The position numbers and the translations under genes are program-made. Source: Mesostigma viride (taxonomy: Eukaryota; Streptophyta; Mesostigmatophyceae; Mesostigmatales; Mesostigmataceae). From it: a stretch of DNA of 64,000 nt. The DNA is taken from positions 1,095,680-1,159,679 of the forward strand of contig RPFO01000644.1 in the NCBI GenBank assembly GCA_009746045.1, written 5' to 3'. The notes under the pieces were generated by a model. It made no database searches. It had not been told where the DNA came from and saw nothing but the letters and a program-made list of their open reading frames with translations. Position 1 is the first letter of the stretch. Each line of letters opens with the position of its first letter. Below, piece after piece: positions 19,330-33,199 of the stretch.

Positions 19330-19624
19330 CATGGTCCTAGCCGCCATGGCCAGGTCGTCGTTTTCCGGAATGCACGTTTCACCTGAAAAAGGACCCTTAC
19401 CCCTTGTACTTTTTACCGACCAGAACACCCCTCTAACGTTGTCAGAAGTATGCAAACACTAGTATCATGCTGACAGTGAGGAAAATTATAAACTTTCGAT
19501 CTTTTCATCTTAACTTTTCCAAATTCTCAATAGTTTTCGCGGCATTTGGTACCCCGAGAAGGGGCTTATGAATCGACTATAACTCGATTATTGGTGGAAA
19601 ATCGGCAGCCAGACCATTTAGGGG
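19330..19624 (-). mobile_element. Partial piggyBac-like element (left end)
   Basis: Reverse complement of about 55482-55770 with scattered differences. It has the same TTAACCCCTAAATGGTCTGG terminus in opposite orientation and TTAA at 19625-19628. Similarity fades below about 19330, so the copy is truncated or strongly diverged. Confidence 0.55.
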
Positions 19625-19628
19625 TTAA

Positions 19629-20745
19629 ACAACTGACATCGTGGGGTATTAGCGGTAGCCCGATCGTCACCTCCCATCCGCAGGGGTGAAAAAGAAGATT
19701 GTTTGTCAGCACAGGTCTGCGTTAGTATAGGTGGTTGTGTCCCAGGGCTACTCATACCACCATGGGTCGCGAATGTCTATCTACTGTGATCTGGTGAACG
19801 TCCTAGACTCAAGGTTGGCAAAGAGCTCCGACGGTCACATAAGGAGGCGTCGTCTCTCTATTTAGCCCGGAGTGCAGGACGGTTACCAGACCCTCTCTGG
19901 TGACAGACATGTACTCAACGCTCACACAGAAGTTACTAGTTCTCAAGAGAAACACCTCCGGTACCAATGTAACAACTAAAAATGGTGTGCAACCATCCCC
20001 AGTTATCAAACATATCACAGGAATAAAGATTTAAAGATCTTTGTACCTGGGTGGCTCTCTTGACAGTAGGTCTTCTGCCAGAGACGCGTTGAGATGGGTT
20101 ATACAACAGTTGATGGATTGGATACTACCACACCCTTGTCAGACACAACAGACAAGTTGTTTCCACGTCTAGCTATCTGTTGTGGCAATAGAGACGTTGA
20201 GCAAGGGTTGAGAGTTTGATGGAAAAAGGCTTAACCTTTATTACACCATGAGAGTGATCACACGAACGAACGTCTCCAAAGGCGACCCAAACGTTGCTAA
20301 ATGCAGCGTGCATGTCAGTTAGGACAACGCTGGCCAGGCTGGACCAATCATCAATCAGTAATCAGAAGGTATCCAACCCTCCCATCTTAACTTAACAAAC
20401 TTCACAAGACAGCGCATAGGTCAGTCTGGCAAAATCTTTGTAGTGTCACTGAATCTTGGTCAAACACTGAAGTCCTAAAGGCCTATTTAGGACTGACAGA
20501 ACTGGACCATACAGACAACCCCACGTGGATCAGGCCACGACCAATGAGGGCTCTACACAAGAGACTAATATAGTGACCAAGGTCTCAGTACCTCCACCAC
20601 TTCGAAACCTCATAACTTTCTCAATCCTTGTCCAAAAGTCCTCGAACAAAAATCAAACTCTGGCTCAAATCTGGATGTAGCAACTGAATCACTTTTGGTT
20701 GTTACACAGCGACAGGAAGAAAAACAAAACAAAAAAAGAAAGAAA
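19629..20745. other. No gene recognised
   Basis: About 1.1 kb of mixed sequence without long frames, clear repeats or recognisable domains. It ends in an A-rich stretch (20720-20745) just before the tandem array. Confidence 0.4.
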
Positions 20746-20843
20746 GGCCATGGGGGTACTATGTCCCAACCCTGGTTCGCCCACGGGTTAGTTAAGCCAT
20801 TTCCCCCCTGACCCGCCACGCAAGGACGGGTCAGTTGATGGCC
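20746..20843 (-). ncRNA. Three-way-junction RNA fold, array copy 1
   Basis: Transcript-sense stems: GGCCAT/ATGGCC, CTGACCCG/CGGGTCAG, GGGGG/CCCCC, and AACCC-g-TGG/CCA-GGGTT capped by GCGAA. Compare 13494-13592. Confidence 0.6.
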
Positions 20844-21046
20844 ATGAACATGCAGCGATGCGCCTGCATGCCAATGCCAAAGAAGCAAAAAGCAGAGATA
20901 TGCCGGTGTTCTAAACCATTGGGTCCCATCGCATGGGGGTCCCATGCACGCACACAATTTATTCTTGGAGCTCAGTTGCATCAGTGCAAAGAAAGAAACA
21001 GAAACAGGAACAGCGTCCCTGGGGAAAAAAAAGAAAAAAAAAGAAA

Positions 21047-21144
21047 GGCCATGGGGGTACTATGTCCCAACCCTGGTTCGCCCACGGGTTAGTTAAGCCA
21101 TTTCCCCCCTGACCCGCCACGCAAGGACGGGTCAGTTGATGGCC
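21047..21144 (-). ncRNA. Three-way-junction RNA fold, array copy 2
   Basis: No difference from copy 1 was seen within the fold. Confidence 0.6.
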
Positions 21145-21341
21145 ATGAACATGCAGCGGTGCGCCTGCATGCCAAAGAAGCGAAAAGCAGAGATATGCCG
21201 GTGTTATAAACATTGGGTCCCATCGTGTGGGGGTCCCATGCACGCACACAATTTATTCTTGGAGCTCAGTTGCATCAGTGCAAAGAAAGAAACAGAAACA
21301 GGAACAGCGCCCTTTGGGAAAAGAAAAAGAAAAAAAAGAAA

Positions 21342-21439
21342 GGCCATGGGGGTACTATGTCCCAACCCTGGTTCGCCCACGGGTTAGTTAAACCATTTCC
21401 CCCCTGACCCGCCACGCAAGGACGGGTCAGTTGATGGCC
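21342..21439 (-). ncRNA. Three-way-junction RNA fold, array copy 3
   Basis: One unpaired-base difference from copies 1 and 2 (TTAAACC for TTAAGCC), shared with the YR-element version. Confidence 0.6.
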
Positions 21440-21577
21440 ATGAACATGCAGCGGTGCGCCTGCATGCCGCATGAACGATTGGGGACCCCGGCGAAATGCC
21501 AGTGCTAAGGCTGTCGCTGGTCCCAGTGGGTGGTACCATGCACAAGAATCTCTGTTGGTACGCAATGATTCGTTTCC

Positions 21578-21919
21578 CTAGTTCAGCGCTAGACGAAACT
21601 GGTTGTAACGACAGTCAGCCGCGAAAATGCTTGTGGTCTGGTAGTCCTGGGGAGTGCCATCAACTGGAATGTCGCCATCACCGCCTCCAAGCGACTGTCC
21701 CAGGATCCCATGCGCGTGGCTGAGGCCGGTAAACTGCTTGACCTGCAAGTTGAGAAAGTTGTGGCCTGGGCCTGATCCTGGCTGCCAGAACTCCGCTCGG
21801 ACTACCTGCACCTCAACGCCACCCACGTCTGGCACAGTGACCACGACGCGGGTCTTGGAGCGTGCCACGGTGAGCCCGGACGCCAGCTTTATCATCGCAG
21901 TGCGACCGAGGACCAGCTC
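21578..21919 (-). CDS. Last coding exon: end of a root-cap/LEA-like domain
   Basis: Acceptor GTGAGCAG precedes GAGCTGG at 21919; the exon is in phase 0 with the exon ending at 22442. The translation has a beta-rich stretch, then GILGQS, then TTSIFAADCRYNQF before a TAG stop. This matches the end of plant root-cap/LEA-type proteins, where a GVLGQT motif is followed by a Ser-Leu-Phe-x-Ala-Asp-Cys motif. Proteins of this family are usually secreted or cell-wall associated; their biochemical role is not known. Together with the preceding exon it completes the domain. Confidence 0.75.
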   Translation of the reverse strand, partial: ELVLGRTAMIKLASGLTVARSKTRVVVTVPDVGGVEVQVVRAEFWQPGSGPGHNFLNLQVKQFTGLSHAHGILGQSLGGGDGDIPVDGTPQDYQTTSIFAADCRYNQFRLALN

Positions 21920-22441
21920 CTGCTCACACAAGAGTATGTGTTGGTGGGTGTAACGATGCCGCAGACAGGTGTTAGACGGGTAGAAGGCCATGAAAGCAGC
22001 AAGAATTATGGGCCCACACAATACCAAAACATCACATGGACTATAAAACTCACGATAAAGACAGGGAGTTATTTATTGACTGATGTCTGCAGTGGCTATG
22101 ATGGCTCAAACTACTGTGCATGTGACAGTGGTGTAACATGTGACGTACGTGACACGATTGTAACATGATGGGATCGCCGCCCTGCCACAGGGTTAGCCAG
22201 TGCGGGCCTACACAGATCTACATTATGAGTGCCGCGAAGTCCTTACATGCAACCCATGGTAAAAGGTCCTTCAGACTTTAGGAGTCAGAATTAATACGTT
22301 ATACTAAGAGCCACTGGAGAGCCTCGCAGATCCATTACGTCGGGCAACCTATCTGCGCCATGACAACTGTACCGAGCCAGTAAAGCCTTACAACAGAGCG
22401 TCCTGCAGTGAAGAATCCCACGGCATATGCGCGCGACTTAC

Positions 22442-23184
22442 CCCGTTAACACTGACGGTGCCAAACGACAGGGTGTACGGCGTCTTCTGGGGCGATGCCG
22501 CCTCCACCAGCACGCGGTCGCTCCCGTGCAGGATGGCCACCTGGTCCATCCACGTGCGCGTGTCGGGCTTGCCATTTACCTGGTTGGTAGGGGACACCAG
22601 AGCAGCGTCAGGGGTTGCGCCCACGAATCGCGCGTTGATCTGCAGCTGTGTGTCGGTCACGACGCAGTAGGTGCGGCCTGCCTCGCCGTTGAAGTCAAAC
22701 TTGCTCCCACGTGCGGTCACAAAGTGGGGATCTGACGTGGCCGAGCGGGGGCGGACCAGGACCGCCGTGACGTTGACGGAAACCACGTCGCCCACGTCCT
22801 CTTTGATGAGCGCGAGCAGGGTGGCCAGCTTCATGGTGCCATCGAGGTCACTCAGGACAATGTTCCCTTGCACCTCATCCGGCACAAACATGACCAACCC
22901 GAACACGAGGGTGGCGCCTGGCCCCTCTTGCAGCAGTCGCCTCCTGCGATCATCGGAAGATCTGCCCTCGGAAAAGGACTCAAAGGACAGCTCGAGGGCG
23001 CACGCGGACACGTTGATGACAGCGCTCATGGCAGTGGCCATCGCCGTCAGGTTGAGATTGCTGGCGCGACAGCCGGCCATGACCACCTTGATCTGGGCAG
23101 CCACTGCAAAGTCGCTCGTGCAGCTGACATCCTTGTCGGGGACGACGTCGTCCACCTCGAAAATGCACATGGCATTTCGGTACT
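22442..23184 (-). CDS. Large exon with the SDPHF (root-cap/VWD-like) core
   Basis: A 743-nt exon between acceptor CACCGCAG and donor GTAAGTC. It begins EYRNAMCIFEVDD, contains Cys-bearing segments and an RRRRLLQ run common in green-algal extracellular proteins. The domain core then follows: SDPHFVTARGSKFDFNGEAG and RTYCVVTDTQLQINARFVG, the classic start of the root-cap family and similar in layout to VWF type-D modules (GDPHF...FDF.G). It is spliced in phase 0 to the last exon. In the gene as a whole it follows the Cys-rich exons, suggesting an extracellular multidomain protein. Confidence 0.75.
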
Positions 23185-24340
23185 CTGCGGTGACACATAA
23201 CCATGCATGCATGAGGATGTACAGACTTAGGGTGGGGCCACAGATGACCCCAAATGCGTTAGATGTCTGCTAACTGCCATCATGCTGGCTGGCACCTGCC
23301 GCCCATCCATGTGGCTCCGCAACAAACTTGCGGGCATGTCTGTAAGTAAGCTACCTGAATCTGCATGATATGTCTGAATATAGGCGTGCGACTGGGTGTG
23401 CGCGTGCTTATGGTTCTCTTCCATATTCCTTACAACTCGCCATATAGATAGCAACTCCTTTTCTGGTGACCCTCCATGCCACTGTGCCACTGAAGGTGCC
23501 TGATCAGACTCCAAGGCTATGGCCATGTTCTGCAGCTATAGGTAGCCACCATGGATACAGTTTGACAAACCACAAGCTCGGAATGTAATACTAGTATGCA
23601 AATGTATGCTTTCCCACAGATTTTTCTCAATCCCCTACAGCAAGGGAAAGACTTGAGCTAGATCGAGAGACGCAGGAATCCCATTTAGTTTCAGACGGTG
23701 GCAGACCATGTGGCCAGCAGCTATAGCTATTTGAAACACCTGCCCTCTGCCTTGCAAGTCAATAAATAGGCTAAGCAGCGTCAGCAGTGGGAGGTTTGGG
23801 AGAATATGCAAAGAGTTCTCGATCCCATGGAGCCTGAGAAACTCTATGCATGGGCTTACATAAACCTAAGCCTGACCCACAATCCCCAGTGAGGCAGTGG
23901 GATTTGGCAAGTTAACGAGGAGAAAGATTGATTTAAAATATTTGTATACGGCTAGCTCAGCCATGCCTTCCACCAGACCACTGTCCCGTATGCCCAAGAT
24001 ATGCGCACTATCCTGTTTGGTTTGTTTAACGTAGGTGCACTATACATAACAGTGAAAAGTGATAACAGCAAATAAAATTCATCTGAGCAAGAACTGAATA
24101 GTTATTACTAGAATACCAATAGGACTTGTGCCTGCCTTGCCCCTGCCTGGGTGCAATTATTATAGGAACACTGGTTAAAGTGAGCTACCAGGTTAGAACA
24201 TGTCAAATGAAAGACAAACTTGTGCAGGATAGTCCTCCTGCAAAAGATGGTACGCAGAACTTCATCACCCATACAACTCAAGTTTGACAAGGGATTAGGC
24301 AGTGTGGAGTACAGGTAGTCATTTGCACCCTGGCACGCAC
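23185..24340. other. Probable intron; no other feature recognised
   Basis: Lies between the exon at 22442-23184 and the Cys-rich exon at 24341-24451. No long frame or repeat was noticed. A further small exon cannot be excluded, because the Cys exon ends in phase 1. Confidence 0.4.
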
Positions 24341-24451
24341 CGGAGCAGCCATAGCCGAACCCGGTGTCACGATCGCGGCCAAACACGCAGTAAGGCTGTT
24401 GAGGCGAGCACCCGAGGTCCACGGCGTCGCCTACCTCGGTGTCTTGGCAGG
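24341..24451 (-). CDS. Cys-rich 1-1 exon, third copy
   Basis: A 111-nt exon, two bases in and one base out (phase 1 both sides), between acceptor CCCGCAG and donor GTGCGT. It encodes CQDTEVGDAVDLGC then SPQQPYC, i.e. C-x12-C-x6-C with Pro two before the third Cys, and a further Cys near its end. Three other exons share this signature and phase, so it is a shuffled extracellular module. I do not recognise a named family. Confidence 0.65.
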
Positions 24452-25430
24452 CTGCGGGCAGGCAAATTTTTCAAGGGCAGCCAAGTCACGAAATGTAAAT
24501 GAGAAGCAGTTAGCCTTGGAGTGCCAAAGGTAGTATCTTTATGACAGACGAGAACACCAGCAGTACCTCAATATAGATGACACTGCTCATCATAGATAAC
24601 ACAGCTTCGCTTGGCTTCTCCAACACAAACCGAATACATCCGCTATTACATTATGCAGGGGACATTGTGCTTTCCACTAAGAATTATGTTAAGACATGAT
24701 AGCGCATATATTTCCTGTGCGCCTGGATCTAAGCATAAGGAATGGGATTAATTCTCGCTTCCTGGTTTACCCACCACTGGCGCTGGGCGCCCTACCCACC
24801 TCAGGCATGCATGCACATAGCCGGCAGCCCTACTACCCTCAGGCCACATCGGCCATTCCTTGCAGGTGCCCATATAGCACAGCCCAACAGCAAGCATACC
24901 ATATTTTATAAAAAGAGAGACCACCTGCACTGTATATTGCTGGCGTTTCTTTCTGGACTGAACCCGTCAGGACTCCCAGCTGCGCATGCCGCGATTGGAA
25001 AGCGGGACTGCAGGAGTGTGCATGCGTCGCTCCGGAAACAGGCGTACATGTGGTAAGGCCAGTACACATATGTAATTGTAGAATTGATGCCCAAGCAAAG
25101 AAATCAACATATGCATGTACATAATTACTACCAATATAAGACAACGTAAATGTATAGGTCTCATGCACGGGCACTCAGCCTGACTCAAGTGCACAAAGTT
25201 CTAACAATCTGTATGCCTATATCCACGGACAGGGCATAAATACCACCATGGATCTCACCAATATTGCCATGGACAATATTATGAACTCTTCTGACAGTTA
25301 CAAGTGTTTCCTTCACATGTTTGCGGCACAATGGGTAGCTCGGGAGAGAGTAAATGCCCTGACCAACACGCAGCTTCCACAAAGGCATAGTCCATAAAAA
25401 TGAGCGCCATCGCTTTAGAAAAACACTTAC

Positions 25431-25586
25431 TGTAACACGTGTCGACAATGGAATCTAAAATCCAGCCGTCCTCAATTTCTCCCTCCTCATCACGGCTGCG
25501 ATCCAAATTATAGAGAAGATTGCACATTGGCCTGTCAACGGTGCAGCCCATGTCAACTTCACTGCCGTTGGATGTGTCCAGGCAGC
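25431..25586 (-). CDS. Cys-rich 1-1 exon, second copy
   Basis: A 156-nt exon between acceptor TTGCACAG and donor GTAAGTG. It encodes CLDTSNGSEVDMGC then TVDRPMC, followed by an acidic stretch (RDEEGEIEDG) and a last Cys. Same spacing and phases as the exon at 24341-24451, but longer by an acidic insertion. Confidence 0.65.
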
Positions 25587-26219
25587 CTGTGCAAAGAAAC
25601 GATCGAGTATGCCCAGTTGTGCAGCGACGCCACAGGCCAACACATGCAGGCCAGTGCCACACACAATCAGTGGAAGAAAGATCAGTGTCTGCCCATGGAC
25701 AGACAATGGAAGAAGCCCAGTGCATGGCCGCGGTCTTGCTTTGATTGTCAGTATCATATAACAATGTTGCTGTTGTGTGGTAATCCTCTATATAACTGAA
25801 TCAAGAAAACAATATGACTGCTCAGGACATAAACCTGCCGAACCAGCACTGCTGCACAGCCACTCATTGTAGTAGTCCTACTACTGTACCGCGCGTGCAC
25901 CCAAAACACGGACAGTCCATCACCCTCTTATGTGAGGTGAATGAGGTCCACAGCGCAGATAGGTATCTCAAGGCCTTAACATACTTTATAGATAGCAACT
26001 GAAACGAGTTGCTAGACTTCACGCTCCATGTATACAGCACACGGCAAGAGTGTTCTAAAGGATACACCAGAATATGCCTGCACATGGACTGAGCATGCCC
26101 CAGCGCAGATTCCAATGCTCGCACACAGAAACCAAATTTGTTCGTTTGGCCACCATGCGTGCAAGAGATAATGACAAATAGTCATGCCAATCAAGCGCCG
26201 TGTGTACAGAGGAACATAC

Positions 26220-26354
26220 CAACGCATATGCCAGAATTGTTTCTTCCAATCAGAGGGGTTTCCAGAAATTCCCTGGGTATTTGGTGGCAGTACGGTTTGC
26301 CGGTATCATTTGTGCATCCCTGGGAAATGCCAGTCTCCGGGTCGATGATACATT
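26220..26354 (-). CDS. Cys-rich 1-1 exon, first copy after the LRRs
   Basis: A 135-nt exon between acceptor GTCACAG and donor GTATGT. It encodes CIIDPETGISQGC, then TNDTGKPYC: a variant C-x11-C-x8-C. Its acceptor is fed by the long (AGGC)n array next door, which reads as a pyrimidine-rich CCTG repeat in the transcript. Confidence 0.6.
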
Positions 26355-26360
26355 CTGTGA

Positions 26361-26806
<446 letters not shown>

Positions 26807-27311
26807 CATTACAGGTGAATGTTTGACTGAGGGCACATTCTTGTGCTTGGGATATGTCCAGCAGATGACAGTACAACTGTACGTACATGCATGGCGCAGC
26901 CAGCGCGACGCATGTGGTGTGGCGCCGGATGCTGGCAGGCGGGTGGTACACGATTGCTTTTAGCATAGTATGCAAGATACCAAAAGGATGCAATTGCCAA
27001 CTCTATTTCGACCACAACCCAACCCATGCAATTGGACACACTAGATGAACTTGCCAGAGCCAACAGGTGTGAGGCCTTGGACAGCAGCGCTTACCCAGTT
27101 CGCGCTTCACCAGGCATGCAAAACATGGAAACCCCCTCTCAAACTGGGAAGAACCGGCCTCTGCATCTGCTCCTCTCCCTGCTCCTACAACGTGCCTACA
27201 CCTCCTGGATCGACCACTGTGGACGCACATGGCAAATGTTCCTTAGAAGGCAGGCTCTTTTCATGATTCATGTAAGTAGAAGCAGATTACCCCCATTCAG
27301 CAGTTTACATT

Positions 27312-28705
27312 AGTGTATCCCGGTATGCGACACTATGGCCTAAATACGGGATACATAAACTTAGCGGGCCATACATTTCTTGTTTTTGGTCCATTGGAGT
27401 TCCTTCCCACCAAGAGCACCATATATTTTACATTTTCGTGTGCTAGGCTTAATTATACGGACAGCCTATACCACACCTTCAAACTCAGTGCACATCATTA
27501 TCAAGTTGGTTATTGTAGCACCATGCTGGGGGCCCAGCATACTCGAACACAAGGTGTTGCCCCCACACCTCCTACCTGGCCACCAAGGCTGTCGCTGAAA
27601 AGAGGCCTCCCTACGTCCCCTACACCACTCTAAGTACTGACTATCATTCACATTGCGCCACACAGGCCTGCCAGCTGGCGCAGGTACAAGATGTACTGAC
27701 TGCCCATCACAGTTGCGCCACGCCTGGCGGCTGGCGCAGGTACAAGATCTAGTGACGTACGTTAGAAGCTACCTAGGCCTGCACTCCGAACCACACTCAT
27801 CAGCCTCGGCACAAAAAGGGCCGGCCGGTGCAGTACCCTCGTGACAAGCGCTAGTCTTACGCTACCTACGGCAGGTCGGTCCCCTTTGAGCCCGTCTATG
27901 CGTCATATATAAAATGAGCGAAGCTCAACAAGTACCCGTACTCGGCCCCGACTTTATCGATTTCGCCAAGGCACGGAAACTGGTGCTCAAGGCGTGCGCG
28001 GCGCAGTAAAAATTAGAAGACGGGAAGCTACATGTATGTGGCGCTCACAGAGCTATGTCAGGGCGGTAACATGCCTGCAACTTGTGAAAATGAGTGGACA
28101 CGCAGAGGGAGGCTTTAATTGGGAAATAGCGGCTGCTTGCACTCAGCAGTTGGCAAGGCTTCAACTAGTGCACTATTTTGCCACCCAGCCTATGTACGTT
28201 GCTTAGTGTCGTAATTTTCTTAGCTGAATGGTGCTTCCTTGATGCATGATGATGGTTGTAACTAGTTGACAAGAGGCATGTGTCATGGATTAACTAATAA
28301 TGGAATAATATTCATGTTATGCATGCTATGCAATATGCATCCATGTTCTGCATATACACACACATGTGGACACACGCACAAACACACAAGCACACACGTA
28401 CACAAGCATTTACAAATCCCTAAAGGGAGCTATGAATAAGCTCCTGACGCGTACTGACCCCAAGGGTGTTCTTGAGCACCCTAAGTACTGCGAGGATCGA
28501 GCTTAATAAAGCTGCCCTGTCAGTGAGTAAAATGGGTGCAGGTGGTGCTCTTTATGTGTAGGAATGACACACTAGCAAAACTGTAGCTAGGACATTGGAA
28601 TTCGATCCCTACAAAACTATACAAAAGGGCTACATTTCATTTTTTCCCGTATTTTCCCGTATTTTCGCCCCCGACCGTAGCGTATTTGACCGTACCCGTA
28701 CCGGG
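27312..28705. mobile_element. Possible TIR element with AGTGTATCCCGGTA ends
   Basis: AGTGTATCCCGGTATGCG at the left matches, inverted, CGTACCGGGATACACTG at the right, with further inner similarity. No transposase is seen. A 58 bp tandem pair (CTGGCGCAGGTACAAGAT) lies at 27650-27755, and CA-rich dinucleotide sequence at 28355-28410. A small frame with an upstream TATATAAA at 27905-28008 is unexplained. Target duplication is unclear. Confidence 0.35.
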
Positions 28706-28866
28706 ATACACTGTAGTTGACATACCATCATGATTACCCTTGCATGGCTAGTGGCACGGGAGGGAACCCCCAGCTGTTCTATTTTTTAAGTATTCTGGTA
28801 TATTTTAAAAATAGCCTCTCCTGATGGGTAAGTGGGCAGCAATCATATGCATAATTTGCATCTGCC

Positions 28867-31642
<2,776 letters not shown>

Positions 31643-31672
31643 GACCGGGCCTTGGTTCTGGTTAAGGCTTAC

Positions 31673-31747
31673 AGTGTATCCCAGGAATTGGCGTTGAGCT
31701 CCAACGACGCCGGGATGGTGCCGGACAGCATGTTCCCTGCAAGAGCC
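31673..31747 (-). CDS. LRR exon (last in cluster A)
   Basis: A 75-nt exon, phase 2 on both sides, between acceptor CCTGCAG and donor GTAAGC. Encodes NMLSGTIPASLELN within a 25-residue repeat, one residue longer than the 24-residue norm, as often seen in terminal repeats. It is the most diverged LRR of the array. Confidence 0.6.
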
Positions 31748-32716
31748 CTGCAGGATGATCCCCGCATGATAGACAAGGGCCCCACCATTAGAGCAACAAA
31801 AGCACAGTGCACACACCAACAAGGTATTTACATGTGCTTTACGGTCAAGGCAAGCCCCACCAATGCGGGCGGCATGAGGCAATGAAAAGGCACTTGCAGC
31901 TGCAAAACGGCGGTAAACCGCTTGAAATTTTGAACGCTTTAGTTGCCGCCACGTGTCACACAGTATTTCGAGTGCCGCGCCACTTGTGAAGGTGAAAAGT
32001 TGTTCGGAGGGTCGGGGAAAACTCAAGGACAAAGGAAATGCGTGGGTTTGGCGGGTATTTACGCCATAGCTTGCAAACTACAACGCGTTTATCAGAGGAT
32101 GTCGCGTGATTTAGCTGGGAATGATTTGCTCTCGCGCGCACTAAAGTATGGCTGGCAATGTGCCATTCTTGCAGAAAATTTGCGTCCCGTATGTAGCTTA
32201 TAAGGTCCTCGGGACCGAGATTGTCACCCGGGACAGTGATGCGTTATCTCCGTTGGTATAGAATGGCCAGGTATCCAGAGTTGGGAAATAACGTGGTGAA
32301 AAAGAGGTAGAGTGGCGATCACAGTATACCATTCTATTTCTATATAAAGCATATCATGACGTGTAGTGCCATGGGGATTCAGAGTTCTCCGGGCACTGGG
32401 CTGCGCCACCCCAGGCTTATGATATTGGTAACTCAGAGGGTTAGGGCACAGCTTGCCGATGAAATGAGCGCTTTCTTCCATCACACATGCACAAATATGG
32501 ATCACTGCAAAAAAAAAAAGGATACAAGAATAGAAATGCTAGGGCTGCCTCTGCCAGCATGGTGGTATACGTGACTTCTCGGTGTGTCAGCCAGCAGGAT
32601 CCGGGTGGGTTTTGATTGACTCAAGTACGACCATGTGTTTGCATGCTTTTTTCATACAGGCAGGCAGCGTTTACAATACTTGCAGTAAACACAAGGCTGC
32701 TTATTGCCACAGCCCT

Positions 32717-33195
32717 CCATGCCTGCCCCAGGAGGGGTATCGGCCCCCTGCTCCAGGAGGGGTGACGGCCCCCTGCTCAAGGACGGGTATCAACCCCCTA
32801 CTCTAGGAGGGGTATCGGCCCCCTGCTTCAGGAGGGGTATCGGCCCCCTGCTCCAGGAGGGGTATCACCCCCTGCTCCAGGAGGGGTATCAGCCCCCTGC
32901 TCCAGGAGGGGTATCAGCCCCCTGTTCTAGGTGGGGTATCAGCCCCCTGCTCCAGGAGGGGTATCGCCCCCCTGCTCCAGGAGGGGTATCGCCCCCCTGC
33001 TCCAGGAGGGGTATCGCCCCCCTGCTCTAGGAGGGGTATCGGCCCCCTGCTCCAGGAGGGGTATCAACCCCCTGCTCCAGGAGGGGTAACGCCCCCCTGC
33101 TCCAGGAGGGGTAACGCCCCCCTGCTCCAGGAGGGGTATCGGCCCCCTGCTCCAGGAGTATCACCCCCCTGCTCCAGGAAGGGTATCGGCCCCTA
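32717..33195 (+). repeat. 25 bp minisatellite
   Basis: About 19 units of CTCCAGGAGGGGTATCGGCC plus CCCTG, with variants (GTATCACC, GTAACGCC) and one shortened unit near 33157. Each unit carries the near-palindrome CTCCAGGAG and C-runs opposite G-runs. Spacer length and identity are not those of a CRISPR. Confidence 0.9.
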
Positions 33196-33199
33196 TCTT

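Larger units (their letters stand above)
20746..21470 (-). repeat. Tandem array of roughly 300 bp units carrying a structured RNA motif
   Basis: Units begin at 20746, 21047 and 21342 (periods 301 and 295). Each starts with the 98-base fold GGCCAT...ATGGCC, followed by a shared stretch with ATGCAGCG/CGCCTGCAT and ending in A-rich sequence. A degenerate fourth start follows 21470. The array lies within about 110 bp of the stop codon of the root-cap gene at 21578, downstream in its transcript sense, so it could be part of that 3' untranslated region. Confidence 0.8.

Noticed and set aside
32717-33195. CRISPR-like array
   Set aside because: Units of 25 bp are contiguous without unique spacers and the setting is eukaryotic; it is a minisatellite.
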